Origin: Micavibrio sp. UBA1672
GTDB taxonomy: Bacteria > Pseudomonadota > Alphaproteobacteria > Micavibrionales > Micavibrionaceae
Assembly (NCBI GenBank): GCA_002320665.1
Contig: DCKO01000081.1
Coordinates: forward strand, 1 to 14,690
Direction: 5' to 3'
DNA: 14,690 nt
Below, in pieces: positions 1 to 6,933 of this stretch (the stretch's first letter is position 1; the number at the start of each line of letters is the position of its first letter). Under the pieces are notes generated by a model. It was not told where the DNA came from. It saw nothing but the letters and a program-made list of their open reading frames with translations, and did no database searches. A program made the position numbers and the translations under genes.

Positions 1-800
1 TGTTTATTCTGGCGCTGCCGATGTTTATTTTGATTTTAGCTGCTTTTTTTGCGCCTTTTCTGCAAGTCGGGCCTTTGTTCGCGCCGGAAGTGATAAAGCC
101 TGATATTAGTAAGATATCGATCTTCAAAGGGTTTCAGCGTTTATTTTCTATGCGCTCTCTGATGGAATTTGCCAAGGGGCTTTTGAAGATCGGACTGATT
201 GGTCTGGTTGGTGTGATTATCCTTTATCCCTATGTCGATAAATTCGAGCATATGATTGATATGCCGATGGCTTCGGTTTTAGATGAGTTGCGCTTTCTGG
301 TTTTACGGCTGATGGTAGGGGTTCTGATTGCCTTGATGATTATCGCTGTGGCGGATTTGGTGTATCAGCATTATGAATATAACAAGAAAATGCGGATGAG
401 CCGTCAGGAGATCAAGGATGAATACAAGCAATCAGAAGGTGATCCTCAAATGCGGGCACGCTTGCGGCAACTCAGGATGGAGCGCTCGCGCCAGCGTATG
501 ATGCAATCTGTGCCGAGTGCCGATGTTGTTATCACAAACCCGACCCACTATTCGATTGCGTTGAAATATAATCCTGATGAAATGCCTGCACCGATTGTAG
601 TGGCCAAAGGGGTCGATCAGGTTGCTTTGCGCATTCGGGAAGTGGCAAAGGAAAATGATATAGTTTTGTATGAGAATAAGCCTTTGGCACGTATCTTATA
701 TGATACGGTAGAAATTGATGAGACTATTCCGGCGGAGCATTTTAAAGCGGTGGCCGAGATAATTTCCTATGTATTCAAATTAAAAGGTAAGTTAAACTAA
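1..800 (+). CDS. flhB: FlhB, flagellar type III export gate protein (5' truncated by window edge)
   Basis: The reading frame is open from the window edge (first whole codon at base 3), so the ATG at base 21 is an internal methionine. About 265 residues are visible; the family usually has 350-380, so roughly 90-110 N-terminal residues lie outside. FlhB is an inner-membrane component of the flagellar export apparatus and switches substrate specificity from rod/hook to filament proteins. Visible are hydrophobic segments typical of its membrane domain, a basic linker (YNKKMRMSRQEIKDEYK), and the autocleavage motif NPTH at bases 537-548 inside VVITNPTHYSIALKY. Cleavage between N and P in this motif is the known maturation step. 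The C-terminal cytoplasmic domain (VVAKGVDQVALRIREVA, YENKPLARILYDTVEI) matches the family and ends normally. The metal-transporter gene follows after 4 nt. Upstream flagellar genes such as fliR are likely but unseen. Confidence 0.96.
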   Translation, partial: FILALPMFILILAAFFAPFLQVGPLFAPEVIKPDISKISIFKGFQRLFSMRSLMEFAKGLLKIGLIGLVGVIILYPYVDKFEHMIDMPMASVLDELRFLVLRLMVGVLIALMIIAVADLVYQHYEYNKKMRMSRQEIKDEYKQSEGDPQMRARLRQLRMERSRQRMMQSVPSADVVITNPTHYSIALKYNPDEMPAPIVVAKGVDQVALRIREVAKENDIVLYENKPLARILYDTVEIDETIPAEHFKAVAEIISYVFKLKGKLN

Positions 801-804
801 GCAC

Positions 805-1776
805 ATGATTCATGGGATTATACATGGTTGTTCAGTTGATGGTGATGGTTCTGGTCATTTGCTGGAGGGGGAAGAGCTTTCGCGTCTGATTAAGGATGAT
901 CAGCTGGCTTGGGTGCATCTGGATGCGAATGATCCAGCATCCGAAGTTTGGCTTAAGCGTGAGGTTTCGTATCTTGATGAGATCATTATAGATGCTTTGC
1001 TAGAGGATGAAACGCGGCCTCGTATTCTTGAACATGGGGACGGGGTCTTGATGATTTTGCGTGGCGTAAATCTTAATGAAAACGCGCAGCCAGAAGATAT
1101 GGTTTCGATCCGCATGTGGATTGACAAGAATCGTATTATTAGTATTCAGCGTCGCAATCTTAAGGCTACCAAGGATATTCAAACTAAGCTGCTGGAGGGT
1201 ACAGGGCCTAAGAATTCAGGTGAATTTGCTGTCATGTTGATTGGACGTTTGATTGAACGTATGGAACCTGTTTTTGTTGGGCTTGATGAAGTGCTGGACG
1301 ATATCGAAGAGGATATGGTCGATGGTACATCTAGTGATCAACGTTATGTGATTGCCAATATCCGTAAGCAAGCCATTATCTTTAAACGTTATATCACCCC
1401 GCAGCGTGATGTGATTGCACAGCTCAGGCGTGATGAATTTGATTGGCTTGATGAAACCCATAAGCGTAAATTGCAGGAAATTCTGGATCGTATCATACGC
1501 TATACTGAGGATCTGGATATGATCCGTGAGCGCGCTCAGATTATCAAGGATGAGATTGCCAATATTTATGCAGATCGTATGAACCGGAATATGTATGTTC
1601 TTTCTGTGATAGCGGCTATCTTCTTGCCTCTCGGGTTTTTAACGGGATTGCTTGGTATTAATGTGGGTGGTATACCAGGGGCAGATAACTCGAACTCTTT
1701 TCTTATATTCTGCGGGATATTAATTGCCATTGTTATTGGGCAAATAGCTTTGTTTAAGAAAATGAAGTGGTTTTAG
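805..1776 (+). CDS. zntB: CorA-superfamily divalent metal transporter, ZntB-like
   Basis: This is a 323-residue inner-membrane protein with the 2-TM-GxN architecture. A long cytoplasmic N-terminal domain (about 1-260, rich in acidic and helical segments) is followed by TM1 (about 263-283), the signature GLLGINVGGIPG (282-292), TM2 (about 298-316) and a basic C-terminus KKMKWF. CorA magnesium channels normally carry GMN. GIN followed by VGGIPG is the pattern of the ZntB branch, which transports zinc, so I favour zinc or a related divalent cation over magnesium. Transport direction and specificity are not readable from sequence. The ATG lies 4 nt after the flhB stop and has no good Shine-Dalgarno; the nearest purine run (AAAGG, 783-787) is about 17 nt upstream. 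Translation is therefore probably coupled to flhB. No functional link to flagella is known to me. Confidence 0.9.
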   Translation: MIHGIIHGCSVDGDGSGHLLEGEELSRLIKDDQLAWVHLDANDPASEVWLKREVSYLDEIIIDALLEDETRPRILEHGDGVLMILRGVNLNENAQPEDMVSIRMWIDKNRIISIQRRNLKATKDIQTKLLEGTGPKNSGEFAVMLIGRLIERMEPVFVGLDEVLDDIEEDMVDGTSSDQRYVIANIRKQAIIFKRYITPQRDVIAQLRRDEFDWLDETHKRKLQEILDRIIRYTEDLDMIRERAQIIKDEIANIYADRMNRNMYVLSVIAAIFLPLGFLTGLLGINVGGIPGADNSNSFLIFCGILIAIVIGQIALFKKMKWF

Positions 1777-1778
1777 CC

Positions 1779-1893
1779 ATGTCGTCACCCCCGCGATGAG
1801 CGGAGCGAATTAAAACGGCTGGAGCCTGTAATGTGCGTAAGCATTGCTTATGCGCTTTATTTTGCCGGATGCCCGCCTTCGCGGGCATGACAT
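1779..1893. repeat. Palindromic intergenic repeat-like element with imperfect terminal inverted repeats
   Basis: This fills most of the space between two convergent genes. The ends are inverted: ATGTC (1779-1783) against GACAT (1889-1893), and CCCGCG (1790-1795) against CGCGGG (1880-1885). The right end holds a perfect hairpin, ATGCCCGC (1869-1876), CTTC loop, GCGGGCAT (1881-1888). A second, imperfect stem lies around GCGTAAGCA/TGCTTATGCGC near 1836-1856. Local G+C at both ends exceeds that of the flanking genes. GC-rich hairpins of the type GCCCGC-loop-GCGGGC, often next to TCATGCC or TCACCCC ends, are common dispersed small repeats in Alphaproteobacteria. Only one copy is in this window, so repeat status is inferred. 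It may also act as a two-way transcription terminator for the convergent genes. Confidence 0.55.
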
Positions 1894-1899
1894 AAAGTT

Positions 1900-2148
1900 T
1901 TAGCTATCAAATTCTTTCAATTCTTTAAGCTCTTTTCTCAAATTAGCTTTGCGTAAGCGTTTTTGCAATTTGCGTTCCTCTGGGTCGCCCCCTTTTAAGA
2001 TCATTAAAAGAGAAAGCAGCGCTGGGATAGCTAGAAGCAAGGCGAAGTGACGACCACTGCCATAGGGTTGAGCAAACACAAAAAGGGCGAATAAGAGTAA
2101 ACCTAAATTGGCCAGTATGGTCAGATAGTAAAGAATGCAGGTTTTCAT
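1900..2148 (-). CDS. Small two-helix membrane protein of unknown function
   Basis: It has 82 residues from an ATG at 2148. The frame extends four codons upstream to a TTG at 2160, but GGAA (2157-2159 region) sits 7-8 nt before the ATG as a plausible ribosome site, so I prefer the ATG. Two hydrophobic segments (about residues 4-26 and 34-52) flank a short polar turn (QPYGSGRH). The C-terminal 30 residues are highly charged and probably helical (DPEERKLQKRLRKANLRKELKELKEF), so a cytoplasmic tail is likely. I recognise no family. The gene diverges from the DUF4139 gene and converges on the zntB-like gene. It could be spurious, but the bipartite TM plus charged-tail layout is protein-like. Confidence 0.62.
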   Translation of the reverse strand: MKTCILYYLTILANLGLLLFALFVFAQPYGSGRHFALLLAIPALLSLLMILKGGDPEERKLQKRLRKANLRKELKELKEFDS

Positions 2149-2167
2149 AGCTTTTTCCAAATAATGT

Positions 2168-2196
2168 TTGTTACGCTCAGGAGCAGTTGTTATAAC
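2168..2196 (+). promoter_or_regulatory. Predicted sigma70-type promoter for the DUF4139 gene
   Basis: TTGTTA (2168-2173) is a -35-like box, separated by exactly 17 nt from TATAAC (2191-2196), a -10-like box (4/6 and 5/6 matches to consensus). Transcription would begin near 2203, giving a leader of about 30 nt before the ATG at 2233. Confidence 0.4.
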
Positions 2197-2217
2197 TTAA
2201 GTCTATCACATCCTTAA
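2189..2217 (-). promoter_or_regulatory. Predicted divergent promoter for the small membrane-protein gene
   Basis: Read on the minus strand, TTAAGG (2217-2212) is followed after 17 nt by TATAAC (2194-2189), with a start near 2182 and a leader of about 34 nt to the ATG at 2148. The -10 box overlaps the -10 of the forward promoter. The -35 match is weak (3/6), so confidence is low. Confidence 0.25.
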
Positions 2218-2232
2218 GATGAGGGCTAGAAT

Positions 2233-3939
2233 ATGAACCGCTTCGCGCTTTGCTTTTTACTAACTATATTTTTCTTTCCTGTTGCTATGGCACATGCCGA
2301 GGATATAGAGGTTGAAAGCAAAATTATTGCGGCAACTTTGTATAATGATAGAGGCGAGATCACGCGTGAGGGTAAAGCTAAAATTCCGGCGGGTTCTCAT
2401 AATATTATCTTCAAAGGCCTGCCTGTGATTATCTATCCTGATTCTCTTCGGGTTGATGGCAAGAGTGTTGCTGATGTGGTTTTCGGGGCAGTTTCCCACA
2501 AAATGGAAAGCTTCGAGGATTATATCGTACCGCGTGAGAAAGAGCTATATGACAAGCTCAAGACCTTGCAGGATAAACGCCGTTTGGAACAGGCCGAGAA
2601 ACAGGCTTTGGCTTCGGAGAAAAACTTTCTTGAAAATCTTTCTAAACAAGCTTCTTTGCGGGAGAATGAAGAAATTGCCAAGATGGAGTTGAATACAGAA
2701 AGCTGGAGCGGGGCGGCAGATGTTATTCGCACCAAAGTTTCCGAAAACCTGAAAGCCTCTATCGGTCAGGATATCAAAATTCGTGATATCGATGACGAGA
2801 TTAACAAAATCAATAATGAGCTGAACCAGCTTCGCACAGGGCAAAAGCAATCTTATGAGGTGGTTGTGCCTTATGAATCCAATAAAGAGGCGGAGCTTAC
2901 CGTGAGTTTGATTTATCAGATTCCAAATGTTAGCTGGCAGCCTGTTTATGATGCGCGTCTTGATGTCAAAAGCGGCGAGTTGCAATTGGTGCAATATGGT
3001 TCGGTCTGGCAGCGTACAGGCGAAGACTGGGAAGATGTCGCTTTGACATTGTCAACGGCTCGTCCGAGCCGCGGTGCTGGTTTGCCGGATTTGAATACGC
3101 ATTGGGTTTCTTTATATTCAAACCATGCCAGAGGAAATTCATTTTCTGATGTTGCAGGTGCAAGTCCTGCTTATATCACGGCGGTTGAGGAAAGAAATGA
3201 AGAAGTTTTATTAGAACGAGCTATTGCAACAGGGCAATCGGCTATCCCAGTTCCTATAGAAACCCCAAGAGCGAAAGCAGCCCGTTTCCAAGCAGCACAA
3301 ATTGATGCTGGCGGGTTGGTCGCTGAATATAAAATTACCGGTCTCAGTACTGTGAAATCTGATGGGACTAAGGCCAAGCTTTTGGTCGGTGGTTTTGAGG
3401 TCGATAATAAGCTGCAGATTCAGGTTAAACCAAAATTTGGTACAGAGGCTTATCTTGTTGCGCTTGCAACATTAAAGGGTGAAGCGCCGATCTTGCCCGG
3501 ACAGGTAAATCTATTCCGTGATGGTGCCTATATCGGACAGAGCTATACTCAGATGCTACGCCCAGGTGATGAGACAAATCTGGCCTTTGGGATTGATGAT
3601 AATGTTATCGTCACGCGCAATATGTTGAAAGATGAGCGTAGTGAAGCTGGTTTGATTTCCAAAGAAAGTCAGATTACGCGCCATTATATGACAGAGATCA
3701 AAAACCTGCATAAAGAGCCTGTTGAGATTGCGGTGCTTGAAGCTGTGCCTGTTTCTAAAGATGAGCGCATACGTGTTGAAATTCTTAAAGAGGTGAGCAG
3801 TCAGGGGTATCAATCAGATGTTGATGATAAGAAGGGTGTGTTGCGCTGGGTTAAATCATATGAGCCATCAGAAAGTGTCAATATTAGTCTGGGGTGGCGT
3901 GTGAGCTGGCCGAAAGATATGATGATATCTGGTCTGTAA
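2233..3939 (+). CDS. Secreted MuiA-like protein, DUF4140/DUF4139 family
   Basis: This 568-residue protein starts with a clear Sec signal peptide: MNR, a hydrophobic core LCFLLTIFFFPVAM, and likely cleavage after AHA at residue 22. The mature protein would be periplasmic or outer-membrane associated. The domain order fits the mucoidy-inhibitor (MuiA) family. A DUF4140-like beta domain (about 25-95, including VTLYNDRGEITREG-like sequence) is followed by a charged coiled coil (about 98-205; KELYDKLKTLQDKRRLEQAEK) and a DUF4139 domain (about 210-565). The DUF4139 domain shows the family phrases IPNVSWQPVYDARL, QRTGEDWEDVALTLSTARPS and VVRNML/VTRNML-type elements. The family has no established biochemical activity. 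The start has a good ribosome site (GAGGG about 8 nt upstream). A weak hairpin overlaps the stop codon. Its placement just before cckA suggests nothing firm about function. Confidence 0.88.
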   Translation: MNRFALCFLLTIFFFPVAMAHAEDIEVESKIIAATLYNDRGEITREGKAKIPAGSHNIIFKGLPVIIYPDSLRVDGKSVADVVFGAVSHKMESFEDYIVPREKELYDKLKTLQDKRRLEQAEKQALASEKNFLENLSKQASLRENEEIAKMELNTESWSGAADVIRTKVSENLKASIGQDIKIRDIDDEINKINNELNQLRTGQKQSYEVVVPYESNKEAELTVSLIYQIPNVSWQPVYDARLDVKSGELQLVQYGSVWQRTGEDWEDVALTLSTARPSRGAGLPDLNTHWVSLYSNHARGNSFSDVAGASPAYITAVEERNEEVLLERAIATGQSAIPVPIETPRAKAARFQAAQIDAGGLVAEYKITGLSTVKSDGTKAKLLVGGFEVDNKLQIQVKPKFGTEAYLVALATLKGEAPILPGQVNLFRDGAYIGQSYTQMLRPGDETNLAFGIDDNVIVTRNMLKDERSEAGLISKESQITRHYMTEIKNLHKEPVEIAVLEAVPVSKDERIRVEILKEVSSQGYQSDVDDKKGVLRWVKSYEPSESVNISLGWRVSWPKDMMISGL

Positions 3940-3960
3940 AGCTCGGTTTTACAGGCTTTT
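3934..3960 (+). terminator. Possible weak intrinsic terminator overlapping the DUF4139 stop codon
   Basis: A perfect 7-bp inverted repeat, CTGTAAA (3934-3940) and TTTACAG (3948-3954), encloses a 7-nt loop and is followed by GCTTTT. The stop codon TAA is inside the left arm. The stem is A/T-rich and the T run short, so termination would be partial at best. Confidence 0.3.
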
Positions 3961-3966
3961 CGGGGC

Positions 3967-3995
3967 TTGTCGGGCGTATATCTTTATGTCATGAT
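3967..3995 (+). promoter_or_regulatory. Possible cckA promoter placing transcription start at the ATG
   Basis: TTGTCG (3967-3972), a 17-nt spacer and CATGAT (3990-3995) resemble -35 and -10 boxes (4/6 each). The predicted start, near 4002, is about two bases before the cckA ATG at 4004. That ATG has no Shine-Dalgarno, so a leaderless message would be consistent. This is weak evidence on its own. Confidence 0.22.
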
Positions 3996-4003
3996 CTTAG
4001 CGC

Positions 4004-6511
4004 ATGAAAATAGATTATACAGATTTCATAGAAAAGCATCATAAAACAACGTCGTCGCGTCATCAACAGGATGAAAAGAGCAAGGCGCTGAACATGACTG
4101 TGGTTCTGCTGATTCTGGCGCTTTATTTTGTTGTGATGATCTTTGTTGTACATATGGCCAGTGTCGATGTAACAACTATTTTTGTTTCTATTCTTGTATT
4201 CTTTACGGCAACATTAGTGGCTTTTGCCGCCAAGCGTGCGCAATACCTTCAGGCCAAGCAGGAAGGCGAACTTATCTTGCTGAAAGAGGTTCTGGAAGGA
4301 AGCCGCGGCGGGCGCATGATCACTGATGAGGTTGATAACCCCTTATATTATAATCAGAATTTTATTGATATTGTCGGGCCGGAGGCAAATTTTACTACGC
4401 TGCTCTCTATGTTTGACGGGAATGAGGAGGCAAGAGCCTTATTCAATACATTATCCGATCAGGCTCATCGTGGTTTGACTGACTCTATCGAGCTTTATTG
4501 TGATAAGCCTAAGCAAGAAGGTTGGTATCAGGTTACCGCACAGCCAGTTACGGGGCATGCCGGTTATATTCACTGGCGCGTGGATAATATTACCAAGACG
4601 CGCATTGCCAGCCGCGCAGTTGTCGAGGAAAGGGAAAAACTTACTGACTTTACCGATAATGCACCAGTCGGGTTTTTCTCGGTGGATGAGAATGGTCATT
4701 TTGTTTTTGCGAATGCCACATTCGCACGTTGGCTGGGTGAGGACTTATCTAAATTACTTGAAAGCGGTAAGCTTCATACTTATATCGAGACACCGCCGAA
4801 GAAGGTTGCGCCTTATGATATTGTTGAGGGTGGTGGAGCCAAGCAGATCGCCGAATTAAATATGAAAGGGGCTGCTGGCAAAACTTTTCTGGCCTCCATC
4901 AATCAAAGTGTTGTTTTTGACGCGCGAGGAGCTGTACGAACACGGGCTGTGGTGCATGATCTGACCTCCGAGCGGGAAATGCGCAAGGCCTTGCAGGCTT
5001 CGGAAGATCGTTTTCGTCGTTTCTATGAAGAAGCACCCTTGGGAATTGTTCTGGTTAATCAGGATGGCTTGATCGAGGATTGTAACAGTGAATTTGCCCG
5101 TATGATGGGCCAGAGCACTGATGATTTGCTAGATAAGCATTTTAAGTTACTGATTGAAGATAGTGCGCGGGATGCTGTGATTAGTGCCATGAAGGCCATG
5201 CAGCAGGGCGAACATATGGAAGAAGCCTTGGAGGTACCTTTGAATGGAAAAGAAGGGCAAGTCTCTGCGCAGCTTCATGCGCGCCGTTTTAAGGGCAGTG
5301 ATAATATTGTGCTTCACTTTATTGATATTACCGAGAAGAAGTCTTTGGAAGAGCAGTTTGTGCAATCTCAAAAGATGCAGGCCATTGGACAATTGGCTGG
5401 TGGGGTTGCACATGACTTTAACAATTTGTTGACTGCTATAATAGGGTTTTGTGACTTGTTGCTTCTACGGCATAAGCCTGGTGATCCGTCTTTTGGTGAT
5501 ATAATGCAGATCAAGCAGAATTCTAATCGTGCAGCGAACCTTGTGCGTCAGTTGCTGGCCTTTTCCCGTCAGCAAACGTTGCGGCAGAAGGTGCATGATA
5601 TTACCGATATACTAACTGAACTCTCTCATTTATTACGGCGCTTAATTGGTGCAGATATCGAGCTTGAGATTATTCATGGCGATGATTTGGGGCTTGTTAA
5701 AGTCGATGAAGGGCAGATGGAGCAAGTGCTGATCAATCTGGCGGTCAATGCCCGCGATGCAATGGAAGGAAAAGGCGGTAATGGCCGTTTGGTCATCAGA
5801 ACGGAAAATTACACCAATAAGAAAAAGCGAAAAATCAGTAATGAAGATATGCCAGCCGGGCATTGGGTTTTAATCAAGGTCGAGGATAATGGCTGCGGAA
5901 TTTCGGAGGAGAATCTGGATCGCATTCTTGAGCCGTTCTTTACGACCAAGGATGTTGGGCAAGGGACGGGGTTGGGGCTGTCTACCGTTTTCGGGATTAT
6001 TCGCCAAAGTGATGGTTTCCTTGATATCAGCAGTAAATTAGGCAAGGGAACGACATTCTCGATTTATCTGCCGCGTGTGAATGAGCTTGAGGAGGAAGAT
6101 GAAGAGACCAAGGAAGAGGTCGAAAACGTTGCAAAAGATCTGACCGGATCGGAATGTATTCTACTGGTTGAGGATGAGGATGCCGTGCGCACCTTCTCGC
6201 AGCGCGCTTTGGTGAATAAGGGGTATCAGGTTTTGACGGCGGTGGATGGTGAAAATGCACTTGAGGTTTTTGAAGAAAATGAAGCTGATAGTATTGATTT
6301 GTTGATTACAGATGTTGTGATGCCTGGGATTGATGGCCCGACTGTTGCACGCAAAATTCGTGAAACCAGCCCGAATTTAAAAATTATCTTTATGTCTGGT
6401 TATACAGAAGAAAAGTTGAAAGATGAAATGGGTGAGCGTATTTGGTTCTTGCCTAAGCCCTTTACCCTGAAGCAGTTGGCTGCCAAGGTTAAAGAGGTTC
6501 TAGGGGACTAA
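4004..6511 (+). CDS. cckA: CckA-type hybrid sensor histidine kinase, cell-cycle phosphorelay
   Basis: This is an 835-residue membrane-bound hybrid kinase. Two TM helices (about 31-51 and 56-76) with a very short loop anchor it at the inner membrane. Three PAS-like regions follow (about 95-190, 212-330, 332-450). The HisKA domain carries QKMQAIGQLAGGVAHDFNN with phosphoacceptor His470. The ATPase domain shows NLAVNARDAM (N box), VEDNGCGI (G1), EPFFTTK (F box) and GQGTGLGLSTV (G2). The C-terminal receiver (about 716-833) has acidic pocket residues E723/D724/D726, phosphoacceptor Asp770 (TDVVMPG) and Lys818 (PKPF). In Caulobacter, CckA passes phosphate through ChpT to CtrA and CpdR; the same role is inferred here. 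It is longer than Caulobacter CckA (691 residues as I recall), apparently through extra PAS sequence. The start lacks a ribosome site. A small membrane-protein gene is coupled downstream. Confidence 0.93.
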   Translation: MKIDYTDFIEKHHKTTSSRHQQDEKSKALNMTVVLLILALYFVVMIFVVHMASVDVTTIFVSILVFFTATLVAFAAKRAQYLQAKQEGELILLKEVLEGSRGGRMITDEVDNPLYYNQNFIDIVGPEANFTTLLSMFDGNEEARALFNTLSDQAHRGLTDSIELYCDKPKQEGWYQVTAQPVTGHAGYIHWRVDNITKTRIASRAVVEEREKLTDFTDNAPVGFFSVDENGHFVFANATFARWLGEDLSKLLESGKLHTYIETPPKKVAPYDIVEGGGAKQIAELNMKGAAGKTFLASINQSVVFDARGAVRTRAVVHDLTSEREMRKALQASEDRFRRFYEEAPLGIVLVNQDGLIEDCNSEFARMMGQSTDDLLDKHFKLLIEDSARDAVISAMKAMQQGEHMEEALEVPLNGKEGQVSAQLHARRFKGSDNIVLHFIDITEKKSLEEQFVQSQKMQAIGQLAGGVAHDFNNLLTAIIGFCDLLLLRHKPGDPSFGDIMQIKQNSNRAANLVRQLLAFSRQQTLRQKVHDITDILTELSHLLRRLIGADIELEIIHGDDLGLVKVDEGQMEQVLINLAVNARDAMEGKGGNGRLVIRTENYTNKKKRKISNEDMPAGHWVLIKVEDNGCGISEENLDRILEPFFTTKDVGQGTGLGLSTVFGIIRQSDGFLDISSKLGKGTTFSIYLPRVNELEEEDEETKEEVENVAKDLTGSECILLVEDEDAVRTFSQRALVNKGYQVLTAVDGENALEVFEENEADSIDLLITDVVMPGIDGPTVARKIRETSPNLKIIFMSGYTEEKLKDEMGERIWFLPKPFTLKQLAAKVKEVLGD

Positions 6512-6516
6512 ATGCG

Positions 6517-6801
6517 ATGATCGAAAGTATCACAGCAGGTTACGCTCTGGTTTTGATTGTTATCATTTTTATTATACAAATTTATATAGAATCGGTTTTG
6601 TGGCAGATATTCAAGGAGCTTGATATAAAGAAAAAGCCACACTGGTTTTATGCACAAATTAAATATTTGAAAGAGCGCTATCATGAGTTACCCAACCATA
6701 TTCAGGGTAAGGTCGATGAAATTTTGACCTGTCAGATGATTATTGGGGGGCTTATTGGTTTGTGCATTATTCTCTATCTGATGGGTAATTTTTACAAATA
6801 A
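6517..6801 (+). CDS. Small two-helix membrane protein translationally linked to cckA
   Basis: It has 94 residues. TM1 covers about residues 7-29 (ALVLIVIIFIIQIYIES) and TM2 about 72-90 (MIIGGLIGLCIILYLMG). Between them lies a basic, aromatic-rich stretch of about 40 residues (KKKPHWFYAQIKYLKERYHEL), probably cytoplasmic given the positive charge. I recognise no family. The ATG is 5 nt after the cckA stop. AGGGGA, inside the last cckA codons, sits about 9 nt upstream as a good ribosome site, so the two genes are very likely co-transcribed. An overlapping ATG at 6512 gives only two codons and is not a start. Co-expression makes a role linked to CckA possible but unproven. Its stop codon abuts the recA LexA box. 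Confidence 0.75.
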   Translation: MIESITAGYALVLIVIIFIIQIYIESVLWQIFKELDIKKKPHWFYAQIKYLKERYHELPNHIQGKVDEILTCQMIIGGLIGLCIILYLMGNFYK

Positions 6802-6816
6802 GTTCATATTTTGTTC
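6802..6816 (+). promoter_or_regulatory. LexA operator (SOS box) of recA
   Basis: GTTC-N7-GTTC, with GTTC at 6802-6805 and again at 6813-6816, exactly matches the direct-repeat operator known for alphaproteobacterial LexA. It begins one base after the stop codon of the upstream gene and 117 bp before the recA ATG. A TTGACT (6826-6831) nine bases downstream is a good -35 candidate. The matching -10 region (CATTGT, 6849-6854) is poor, so the exact promoter is uncertain. Confidence 0.85.
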
Positions 6817-6933
6817 TTTTTAGTCTTGACTTAAAAACAAAACAGGAACATTGTGTTGTGCATAAGCTGTTATAAGCTGCTTCAATTCATTGCATCCACT
6901 GTGTGATTATGCCAATAAGGAAAGGATAAGCCG

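Noticed and set aside
1810..1893. GC-rich hairpins considered as a small RNA gene or a CRISPR repeat
   Set aside because: There is only one unit, no repeat-spacer pattern, and no promoter-like boxes; an intergenic repeat or terminator explains it better.
2545..2994. 149-codon minus-strand frame inside the DUF4139 gene
   Set aside because: It is antisense to the coiled-coil coding region, with no recognisable domain or ribosome site.
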